Below, in pieces: positions 25,386-32,250 of a DNA stretch of 64,000 bases. Made by a program: the position numbers and the translations under genes. The notes beneath the pieces are model-generated. The model did no database searches. It had not been told where the DNA came from and worked only from the letters and a program-made list of their open reading frames with translations. Location of the stretch: positions 1-64,000 of the forward strand of contig JAYOMI010000006.1 of assembly GCA_038120765.1 (NCBI GenBank), written 5' to 3'. The DNA is from CAXBCP01 sp038120765 (GTDB taxonomy: Bacteria; Pseudomonadota; Alphaproteobacteria; MPNO01; UBA830). The first letter of the stretch is position 1, and every line of letters starts with the position of its first letter.

Positions 25386-25401
25386 AAACATTTCAATATT
25401 T
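25386..25401. promoter_or_regulatory. Operator-like palindrome, copy B (LysR/TauD intergenic)
   Basis: AAACATT-TC-AATATTT, one mismatch from the copy at 21141-21156, with the flanking 14-mer ATTTCAATATTTTT identical (25390-25403). It is centred 33 nt upstream of the lysR start and ~95 nt upstream of the TauD start, a usual place for LysR binding in divergent promoters. Confidence 0.55.
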
Positions 25402-25489
25402 TTCTGTCTCATCGCGTCTGTGGTAATCACACCCCGCATTGGAAATCGACAGGGCGGTCCGTCCGCCCACCCGTACCGGAGACAGACTG

Positions 25490-26323
25490 ATGACTGGACA
25501 TGGAAGCAACGAGGCCTATCGCGCAATTTCCGTAACGCCATGCTGCCCGCAGATCGGGGCGGAAATCGGCGATATCGATCTGACCCGCCCGCTGACGGAC
25601 CTGGAGCTTGCGGAGCTTCGCCGGGCGTTCACAGAGCATCTCGTCCTGTTCTTCCGGGACCAGAAAATCAGCTTCGAGGATCATGTGCGCCTCGGCGAGT
25701 ATTTCGGTCCCCTCGGGGCGCATGTCGGCTCGAAAACGATCAGCAAGACGACCGACGATCCGCGCGTGCGCAAGTTTCATTATGACGAGACGACGCCGCG
25801 GGTTTCGGGCGATAAATGGCATACCGACCAGTCCTGCGCGGCGGTGCCGCCACTTGGCAGCATTCTCTACAATCACACCCTGCCGCCGAACGGCCGGGGC
25901 GACACCATCTTCGCCAGCATGTACGAGGCCTATGACGCGTTGTCCGACCGGATGAAAGTCTATCTTGAAGGGCTGACGGCCCTGCATGACGGCACCCGGG
26001 TATTCGGCGAAGGCACGCCTAAGTCGAACCATCCCGTTATCGTCCGTCATCCCGAAAGCGGCCGGAAACTGATTTACGTGAACCGGGAATTCACAGCGCG
26101 GATCAACGAAATTCCGGAGGAAGAAAGTGCGGCGCTGCTCGGTTTTCTGATCGAGCACTGCGCCCGCCCCGAATGGTCGTTCCGGTTCCGGTGGCAGCCC
26201 CATTCGATTGCTTTCTGGGACAACCGGTGTACGCACCACATGGCGGTATCTGATTATCTGCCCGCGGTCCGGTCCGGCTACCGGGTGCAGATCGAAGGAT
26301 CGGCCGCGCCGGTCGCCGCCTGA
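25490..26323 (+). CDS. TauD/TfdA-family 2-oxoglutarate dioxygenase
   Basis: Fe(II)/2-oxoglutarate-dependent dioxygenase of 277 residues. The facial triad is visible: H111 and D113 in WHTDQS and H250 in WDNRCTHH; R265 in GYRVQIEG would bind 2-oxoglutarate. The N-terminal DLTRPLTDLELAELRRAF and FFRDQ segments are typical. Family members oxidise taurine, 2,4-D, sulfate esters and similar acids. The substrate here is not decidable, but the divergent LysR gene and nearby TAXI-TRAP importer suggest an imported organic acid. GGAGA precedes ATG 25490; an upstream in-frame ATG at 25439 has no such signal. Confidence 0.9.
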   Translation: MTGHGSNEAYRAISVTPCCPQIGAEIGDIDLTRPLTDLELAELRRAFTEHLVLFFRDQKISFEDHVRLGEYFGPLGAHVGSKTISKTTDDPRVRKFHYDETTPRVSGDKWHTDQSCAAVPPLGSILYNHTLPPNGRGDTIFASMYEAYDALSDRMKVYLEGLTALHDGTRVFGEGTPKSNHPVIVRHPESGRKLIYVNREFTARINEIPEEESAALLGFLIEHCARPEWSFRFRWQPHSIAFWDNRCTHHMAVSDYLPAVRSGYRVQIEGSAAPVAA

Positions 26324-26408
26324 ACCGCCTGCCGAATCCTGTTGCGGCCTCCGATGCCGCGGGCTACGCTTAAAAGGATGGCTCGTCCTTGACCGAGAGG
26401 AATATGAG

Positions 26409-26615
26409 ATGAAAACAGTAATCACACTTGCGGCCGCCGGCGTTTTTGCGCTGTCCACCTCTGCGTGGGCGGGGGAAGGCTATAACTGCGGCGGGTACCA
26501 GCAGTCGGTACAGACCGAAAAACCGACCATCACGCTGGTTACCGAGGCGACGATAAAGTCGGGCGCCAAACAGACTGCCAGCACCGGAGACAAGACCACC
26601 AAACCGGGAAGCTGA
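26409..26615 (+). CDS. Small predicted secreted protein
   Basis: 68 residues starting MKTVITLAAAGVFALSTSAWAG, a clear signal peptide cleaved after AWA or SAWAG. The mature part (about 46 residues) is rich in Thr, Lys and Ser, with one Cys in YNCGGYQQS and no recognisable domain. AGAGG lies upstream of the ATG. It follows the TauD-type gene by 85 nt and precedes asd. Function unknown. Confidence 0.6.
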   Translation: MKTVITLAAAGVFALSTSAWAGEGYNCGGYQQSVQTEKPTITLVTEATIKSGAKQTASTGDKTTKPGS

Positions 26616-26771
26616 TACCGCCGGCGCCCCGGCGGGCGCCGCGTACACGAGATCGAACGGGGCGTCCTCCGGGCTGGGGGGCGCCTCTTTTGTTTGATGC
26701 CCCCGGATATTCTGATACATACCGCGACGCTCCTTGACGATCGGGGCGCGCATCGATGGAAAGACGAAAAG

Positions 26772-27797
26772 ATGGGTTACAAAGTTGCAGTCGTGGGTGC
26801 TACCGGCAATGTCGGGCGCGCCATGCTTGAAATTCTGGCAGAGCGTAATTTCCCCGCCGACGAGGTTGTGGCGCTCGCATCTGCACGTTCGGCGGGCCGC
26901 GAGGTCTCGTTCGGCGATGACGACGTCCTCACGGTGAGGAATCTCGAAACCTACGATTTTACCGGCACCGATATCGCCCTGTTTTCGCCTGGTTCCAAGG
27001 TTTCCGCGGTCCATGCGCCGCGCGCGGCGAAGCAGGGCTGCGTCGTGATCGACAATACATCCGAATTCCGGATGGATCCGGACGTGCCGCTGGTCGTCCC
27101 GGAGGTAAATCCGGAAGATCTCGACTGGCATACCAAGCGCAATATTATCGCCAACCCGAATTGTTCGACCATCCAGATGGTCGTCGCGCTGACGCCGCTG
27201 CATGACATTGCGAAAATCAAACGGGTCGTGGTGTCGACCTATCAGTCGGTATCGGGTGCGGGCAAGGCAGCGATGGACGAATTGTTCAGCCAGACCAAGG
27301 GCGTTTTTGTAAACGATGCGAAAACCAACGAACAGTTCACCAAGCAGATTGCGTTTAACGTCATTCCCCATATCGATGTGTTCATAGAAGACGGATCGAC
27401 CAAGGAAGAATGGAAGATGGCGGTCGAGACGCGAAAAATTCTCGACGGCAGTATCGCCGTTCATGCGACTTGCGTCCGCGTGCCGGTATTCGTCGGCCAC
27501 GGCGAAGCGGTCACTGTCGAATTCGCCAGCGCCATCGACGAGAAAACCGCCCGCGACGCCCTGCGCAATGCGCCGGGTGTAATGGTCGTGGATCAGCGGG
27601 AAAACGACGGCTACATCACGCCTGCCGAATGCGCCGGGGACGATGCTGTTTATGTCAGCCGTATCCGCAAGGACCCGACTGTCAAACACGGGCTGTCCCT
27701 GTGGGTCGTCTCCGACAATCTGCGCAAGGGTGCGGCACTGAACTCCGTCCAGATTGCGGAAGAACTGGTGCGCAAGCGACTCGTCAAAGCCGCCTGA
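26772..27797 (+). CDS. asd: Aspartate-semialdehyde dehydrogenase
   Basis: NADP-dependent reductive dephosphorylation of aspartyl phosphate to aspartate semialdehyde, the branch point to lysine/DAP, threonine and methionine. MGYKVAVVGATGNVGRAML is the Rossmann start. The catalytic Cys is in IANPNCSTIQM (near 131) and the catalytic His in IAVHATCVRVPV. The 341 residues from ATG 26772 fit the family; the longer frame from 26694 adds an unrelated leader. Separated from leuB by the TAXI/TauD cassette although these genes are usually neighbours. Confidence 0.96.
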   Translation: MGYKVAVVGATGNVGRAMLEILAERNFPADEVVALASARSAGREVSFGDDDVLTVRNLETYDFTGTDIALFSPGSKVSAVHAPRAAKQGCVVIDNTSEFRMDPDVPLVVPEVNPEDLDWHTKRNIIANPNCSTIQMVVALTPLHDIAKIKRVVVSTYQSVSGAGKAAMDELFSQTKGVFVNDAKTNEQFTKQIAFNVIPHIDVFIEDGSTKEEWKMAVETRKILDGSIAVHATCVRVPVFVGHGEAVTVEFASAIDEKTARDALRNAPGVMVVDQRENDGYITPAECAGDDAVYVSRIRKDPTVKHGLSLWVVSDNLRKGAALNSVQIAEELVRKRLVKAA

Positions 27798-27891
27798 GCC
27801 TGCCTGCGCCGCGCCTCTGAACGCGCCCAGGGGCTCCGCCGCATCATCGGCAGCGGCTAAGCTGTTGTGATTCGTCGGTTTAATGGCTAGC

Positions 27892-28422
27892 AAAGAGAAT
27901 AATAGAGGCGCCGGGCGCGCATGTCTTGCGACCTGCGCTCTGTGTCCCGCGAAGACACACCCGACGCCCCAGGAGCCGATTAGGCCCGTGGTCGCGTGAG
28001 CGATGAGCTTTTAATCCTGCGCAGTGGCGATGCCCTTGGCGAAACACCTCCGCTGCGCAGGGTTCCTGCTCTGTCGCCAGAGCAAAAGCCCGATACAGTC
28101 CACCCGATCAGTCCGGCGTCGCTCCGACAAGCCGACGGCGCGTCCTTCGGGAAGGGTGCGCATGTCGGCCCGGTCCGGCCCGAGGAATCCGGTTTCCCAA
28201 ACCCCTGAAGCCGCTCCCCGCCCGTTTGTCCGTCGAAACGGACTCACCGGTCAGGCCGGAACTGCCCTTTTCCGGACAGAGCTTCCTGCTAATGACAGCC
28301 CTGCGTTAGGACCCGCAAAGCCGCCACCCATATCCGGTGAAGATATTCGCGGCATGTCGCCATACCGATCGTATCTCCCGCCGGAAAGACACCGCTCCGG
28401 CCTAGGTCCCGCCCCAAAGGGC
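27892..28422 (-). ncRNA. Candidate large structured RNA between asd and sdhC
   Basis: No credible protein gene, but a dense chain of stem-loops, given in plus-strand coordinates. 27907-27915 pairs with 27960-27968 (9 bp) and encloses two hairpins (27917-27938, 27941-27959) with almost no spare bases. Further stems: 28016-28024/28053-28061; 28068-28083; 28131-28169 (14 pairs with symmetric 2x2 loops); 28191-28203; 28228-28243; 28256-28275; 28320-28353; 28380-28401; 28411-28422. On the minus strand the loops include GCAA and GCGA (GNRA type) and TTCG. Two C-A mismatches of the plus strand (27911/27964 and 28040/28046) become G-U pairs, so minus-strand transcription is favoured. A U-rich tract follows the last helix (27906-27892), and a TAATAC -10-like box lies at 28470-28465. 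I cannot match it to RNase P, tmRNA or 6S RNA. Confidence 0.5.
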
Positions 28423-28528
28423 TGAACCGCAAACCGGCATCGATATCCGATACGCTCTCGCGTGGTATTATGATCCCTTGGAGGTTGCAAACCGCGCAAT
28501 ACGCAAATCGGCTATACGCGATATTTTC

Positions 28529-28578
28529 TGTGTATAAACGTCGTTCGTGTGCACATTTTATCCACAAATTTGTACACA
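28529..28578. promoter_or_regulatory. Cluster of DnaA boxes
   Basis: Two perfect DnaA boxes (TTATACACA, minus strand 28529-28537; TTATCCACA, plus strand 28558-28566) and a one-mismatch box (TTGTACACA, 28570-28578) lie within 50 bp, with a TGTGCACA palindrome between them (28548-28555). The local sequence is clearly more AT-rich than the surroundings. Either an origin-type element or a DnaA-controlled promoter region upstream of sdhC and of the candidate RNA. Confidence 0.6.
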
Positions 28579-28662
28579 TCGCCGGTTGTTATTTTCGCCA
28601 GATCCTTCCCTGTCGGCTGAACGAACCGGCGTTATTGCGTTATATCCGGGCCTTGCGCCAGA

Positions 28663-28691
28663 TTGACTTGAATCGACCATCGGCGTAAACC
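28663..28691 (+). promoter_or_regulatory. Possible sigma-70 promoter of the sdh operon
   Basis: TTGACT (28663-28668), 17-nt spacer, TAAACC (28686-28691), 64 nt before the sdhC start. The -35 is good and the -10 weak. Confidence 0.35.
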
Positions 28692-28754
28692 GGCAGCGCT
28701 GTCAGGACGTAATATCGATAGCACCCGTCGTTCAAGTATTCAGGACATTTATCC

Positions 28755-29153
28755 ATGGCGAGCAACAATCGCCCCCTGTCCCCCCATCTTCAGGTCTACA
28801 AACCGCAACTGACGACTTTCATGTCGATCACGCATCGCGCAACGGGCATTGCGCTGGCGGTGGGTACTCTCATGCTGGTTTGCTGGCTGATCGCCGCTGC
28901 AACGGGCGAGACTGCTTTTGCCGAGGTTCAGGCGTTCCTCGGGTCGATCATCGGCAGATTGCTGCTGCTGGGCTGGTCCTATGCGCTGTTTTACCACATG
29001 TGTAACGGGCTTCGGCACCTGTTCTGGGATGCCGGCAAGGGCTTCGAGATCGAAACCGCTTATCTGACCGGCCGCATCGTGATCGGCGCTTCCGTGCTGC
29101 TGACGATCGTTGCCTGGCTATGGGCCTACGCCGCGATGGGAGCATTCTTATGA
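28755..29153 (+). CDS. sdhC: Succinate dehydrogenase cytochrome b556 subunit
   Basis: Membrane anchor of complex II holding heme b and the quinone site. 132 residues beginning MASNNRPLSPHLQVYKPQLT, with SITHRATGIALAVG (quinone/heme segment) and three TM helices; the heme-ligand His is in LFYHMCNGLRHLFWD. First gene of sdhCDAB; its TGA overlaps the ATG of sdhD (ATGA). Confidence 0.95.
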   Translation: MASNNRPLSPHLQVYKPQLTTFMSITHRATGIALAVGTLMLVCWLIAAATGETAFAEVQAFLGSIIGRLLLLGWSYALFYHMCNGLRHLFWDAGKGFEIETAYLTGRIVIGASVLLTIVAWLWAYAAMGAFL

Positions 29154-29527
29154 GCCTCAGGTCACCGCTCGGCAAAGTCCGCGGACTCGGTTCCGCGAAA
29201 GAAGGTGTCGCTCATTGGTGGGCGCAACGCATGACCGCCGTGGCCCTCGTGCCGCTGCTGATCTGGTTCGTCGCATCTGTCTGCGCCATGACCGGCGCAG
29301 ACTACGACGCCGTCCATGACTGGATCGCGACACCCATGGTGTCGATCACCCTGGTGCTGCTCACACTGGCAGTCTTCCACCATGCGCAGCTTGGGCTGCA
29401 GGTGGTGATCGAGGACTATGTCCACACCGAGTGGCTCAAGATCGCCAGCATTGCCATCGTCAAATTCGCCGCGATCGGGCTTGCCGTCGCGAGCATCTTT
29501 TCAATCGTCAAGATCGCCCTCGGCTAG
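29150..29527 (+). CDS. sdhD: Succinate dehydrogenase membrane anchor subunit
   Basis: Second hydrophobic anchor of complex II, 125 residues from ATG 29150, which overlaps the sdhC stop. Three TM helices; the family motif HHAQLGLQVVIEDYVH carries the heme-axial and quinone-site residues. The N-terminus RGLGSAKEGVAHWWAQRMTA matches alphaproteobacterial SdhD. An in-frame start at 29120 would lie within sdhC and is less likely. Confidence 0.95.
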   Translation: MSLRSPLGKVRGLGSAKEGVAHWWAQRMTAVALVPLLIWFVASVCAMTGADYDAVHDWIATPMVSITLVLLTLAVFHHAQLGLQVVIEDYVHTEWLKIASIAIVKFAAIGLAVASIFSIVKIALG

Positions 29528-29566
29528 CGCCGTCGCACGGGCCACAGGATCGCGCACAGGATCGTC

Positions 29567-31363
29567 ATGAATACCAACGCATACGAGATCATCGATCATA
29601 CTTACGACGTCGTGGTACTGGGTGCCGGCGGCGCCGGGCTTCGGGCCACCTTCGGCATGGCTCTCAAAGGCCTGCGGACGGCCTGTATCACCAAGGTCTT
29701 CCCGACCCGCAGCCACACCGTGGCCGCCCAGGGCGGTATATCTGCCGCCCTTGCAAATATGAGCGAGGACGACTGGCGCTGGCATTTCTATGACACGGTC
29801 AAGGGCGCCGACTGGCTCGGCGACCAGGACGCCATCGAATACATGTGCCGGGAAGCCATCCCGGCGGTTCTCGAACTGGAACATTACGGCGTACCGTTTT
29901 CGCGAACAGAAAAGGGCGAGATTTATCAGCGCCCCTTCGGCGGTATGACCACCCAGTACGGCGAAGGCCCGCCCGCACAGCGCACGGCCGCGGCGGCCGA
30001 CCGCACAGGTCACGCCATCCTGCATACGCTGTATCAGCAGTCCCTCAAACACGATGCCGAATTCTTCATCGAATATATGGGCCTCGACCTCATCATGGAC
30101 GATGAGGGGGTCTGCCGCGGCATCATGGCGTGGAATCTCGATGACGGCACGATTCACCGCTTCCGCGCCAACCAGGTCGTGATCGCGACCGGCGGATATG
30201 GCCGGGCATATTTCTCCTGCACGGGCGCACATACGCAGACCGGCGACGGATCTGCGATGGTCCTGCGGGCGGGCCTGCCGCTCGAAGATATGGAATTCAT
30301 CCAGTTCCACCCGACCGGAATCTACGGCGCGGGCTGCCTGATCACCGAAGGCGTGCGCGGCGAAGGCGGGTACCTCACCAATTCCGAGGGCGAACGGTTC
30401 ATGGAACGGTTCGCGCCATCGGCGAAGGACCTCGCCTCGCGCGACGTCGTCAGCCGCTCGATGACCATGGAAATTCGCGATGGCCGCGGTGTCGGCCCGA
30501 ATGGCGATCACATCCATCTGCATATCGAACATCTCGATGCGGATATCATCCACCAGCGTCTGCCGGGAATTTCCGAAACCGCGCGCATTTTCGCCGGTGT
30601 CGATGTCACGAAGGAACCCATCCCCGTCATCCCGACGGTGCATTACAATATGGGCGGCATCCCGACGACCTATCAGGGCCAGATGGTGCATCCCGGCGCC
30701 GACGGACCGGAGCAGATCCAGCCGGGCCTGATGGCCATCGGCGAAGCGGCCTGCGTGTCGGTCCACGGCGCCAACCGGCTGGGCTCGAATTCGCTGCTCG
30801 ACCTGGTGGTGTTCGGACGTGCCGCGGGCGACCGTGCCGCCGAAATGATCACCCCCGGTCAGAAACAGCCCGACCTGCCGGCCAATGCCGGCGAAGAAGC
30901 CCTCGCCCGATTCGATGCGCGGCGCTTCGCCAAGGGCACCACGCCGACGTCCGAGCTGCGCGCTGAAATGCAGGCCACCATGCAGGCGCATTGCGCGGTG
31001 TTCCGCACCGAGGAACTGATGCAGGAAGGCCGTGACCGGCTGACGGCGCTGTGGGCCAAGAATGACGACATCAAGGTCAGCGACACATCGCTGATCTGGA
31101 ATTCCGATCTTGCCGAGACGCTGGAATACGACAACCTGCTCGCGCAGGCGGTTGTCAGCCTCGACAGCGCGCTTAACCGCAAGGAAAGCCGTGGCGGGCA
31201 CGCCCGCGAGGACTTCCCCGACCGCGATGACGAGAACTGGATGAAGCATACCTATGTATGGCTCAACGAAGACGGCACCAGCCGTATCGATTACCGTCCC
31301 GTTCACACAGAGACGATGACCGCCGACGTTAAAGCGGTTCCGCCCAAAGCACGGGTATACTGA
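29567..31363 (+). CDS. sdhA: Succinate dehydrogenase flavoprotein subunit
   Basis: Catalytic subunit with covalent FAD; oxidises succinate to fumarate in the TCA cycle. FAD-binding VVLGAGGAGLRATFGMA near 17-33; covalent-FAD His in RSHTVAAQGGI near 47-57; active-site HPTGIYGAGCLITEG; and ANRLGSNSLLDLVVFG toward the C-terminal third. The 598-residue length and the closing YRPVHTETMTADVKAVPPKARVY are standard. Preceded by sdhD by 39 nt and followed 10 nt later by sdhB. Confidence 0.98.
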   Translation: MNTNAYEIIDHTYDVVVLGAGGAGLRATFGMALKGLRTACITKVFPTRSHTVAAQGGISAALANMSEDDWRWHFYDTVKGADWLGDQDAIEYMCREAIPAVLELEHYGVPFSRTEKGEIYQRPFGGMTTQYGEGPPAQRTAAAADRTGHAILHTLYQQSLKHDAEFFIEYMGLDLIMDDEGVCRGIMAWNLDDGTIHRFRANQVVIATGGYGRAYFSCTGAHTQTGDGSAMVLRAGLPLEDMEFIQFHPTGIYGAGCLITEGVRGEGGYLTNSEGERFMERFAPSAKDLASRDVVSRSMTMEIRDGRGVGPNGDHIHLHIEHLDADIIHQRLPGISETARIFAGVDVTKEPIPVIPTVHYNMGGIPTTYQGQMVHPGADGPEQIQPGLMAIGEAACVSVHGANRLGSNSLLDLVVFGRAAGDRAAEMITPGQKQPDLPANAGEEALARFDARRFAKGTTPTSELRAEMQATMQAHCAVFRTEELMQEGRDRLTALWAKNDDIKVSDTSLIWNSDLAETLEYDNLLAQAVVSLDSALNRKESRGGHAREDFPDRDDENWMKHTYVWLNEDGTSRIDYRPVHTETMTADVKAVPPKARVY

Positions 31364-31373
31364 GGTAAAATAG

Positions 31374-32153
31374 ATGGTCGAATTCTCACTTCCCAAAAAT
31401 TCGAAAATCCGCGAAGGCAAAACCTGGCCGGCGGCCGAGGGGGCCAAAAGGCCCAAATCCTTCCGCGTATATCGCTGGAACGGCGATGACGGACAGACCC
31501 CGCAGGTCGATACCTATACGATCGATCTCGACGATTGCGGGCCGATGGTTCTCGACGCGCTCATCAAGATCAAGAACGAGATCGACCCGACGCTGACCTT
31601 CCGCAGGTCCTGCCGTGAAGGCGTTTGCGGATCCTGTGCGATGAATATCGACGGCACCAATACACTCGCCTGCACCAAGTTTCTCGACGAGGTGAAGGAC
31701 GACGTAAAGGTCTATCCGCTGCCGCATATGCCGGTGGTTAAAGACCTTGTGCCCGATCTGACGCAGGCCTATGCCCAGTATCGCTCGATCGAGCCGTGGC
31801 TTAAATCCGACAGCCAGCCGACGCCCGGCAAGGAGCGTCTGCAGTCGATCGAAGAGCGCGAAAAACTCGACGGCCTGTGGGAATGCATCCTGTGCTTCTG
31901 CTGCACGACCAGCTGCCCGAGCTACTGGTGGAACGGCGACCGTTACCTTGGCCCGGCCGTGCTGTTGCAGGCCAATCGCTGGATTCAGGATTCCCGTGAC
32001 GAGTCCACGGGCGACCGGCTTGATGAGCTGGAAGATCCGTTCCGCCTGTATCGCTGCCATACGATCATGAACTGCACCAAGACCTGTCCCAAGGGTCTGA
32101 ACCCCGCAAAGGCAATCGCCGAGATCAAGCAGGCGATGGTAGAGCGGCGCTAG
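31374..32153 (+). CDS. sdhB: Succinate dehydrogenase iron-sulfur subunit
   Basis: Electron-transfer subunit with three Fe-S clusters. 2Fe-2S ligands in SCREGVCGSCAMNIDG; 4Fe-4S/3Fe-4S ligands in CILCFCCTTSCPSYWWN and CHTIMNCTKTCPKGLNP. 259 residues, last gene of sdhCDAB, followed 30 nt later by a strong terminator. Lies upstream of zapE and mdh as in many alphaproteobacteria, except for the intervening opposite-strand gsp gene. Confidence 0.98.
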   Translation: MVEFSLPKNSKIREGKTWPAAEGAKRPKSFRVYRWNGDDGQTPQVDTYTIDLDDCGPMVLDALIKIKNEIDPTLTFRRSCREGVCGSCAMNIDGTNTLACTKFLDEVKDDVKVYPLPHMPVVKDLVPDLTQAYAQYRSIEPWLKSDSQPTPGKERLQSIEEREKLDGLWECILCFCCTTSCPSYWWNGDRYLGPAVLLQANRWIQDSRDESTGDRLDELEDPFRLYRCHTIMNCTKTCPKGLNPAKAIAEIKQAMVERR

Positions 32154-32182
32154 TCTCAGCCGCCGCGGTCGGTTATTCGAAC

Positions 32183-32213
32183 AGGGGCGACGCCATGGCG
32201 TCGCCCCTTTCTT
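32183..32213 (+). terminator. Terminator of the sdh operon
   Basis: AGGGGCGACGCC (32183-32194) pairs perfectly with GGCGTCGCCCCT (32197-32208) around a two-base loop, followed by a T-rich tail. Lies between sdhB and the convergent gsp gene. Confidence 0.9.
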
Positions 32214-32250
32214 ATACTGGGAAGTGTGGTTCTTTCAGGCGTTTCCGATC

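Noticed and set aside
28200..28245. Hammerhead-like words (CTGA...GAGTCC...GGACAAAC) on the minus strand
   Set aside because: The core CTGANGA and GAAA strands are not present in the needed form.
27892..28422. RNase P RNA, tmRNA or 6S RNA as identity of the structured region
   Set aside because: I do not see the RNase P core words, a tRNA-like T arm with CCA, an A-N-D-N type tag reading frame ending in a stop, or a single long 6S-type stem. A stretch reading N-H-N-S-L-A-A-A near 27850 on the minus strand has no stop after it and continues as an antisense frame.
28024..28425. 133-codon plus-strand frame in the asd-sdhC gap
   Set aside because: Arg/Ser/Pro-rich, no ribosome-binding site, no similarity recognised, and it lies over the stem-loop array.
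29501..31456. 651-codon open frame opposite sdhA
   Set aside because: Shadow of sdhA, same reasoning.
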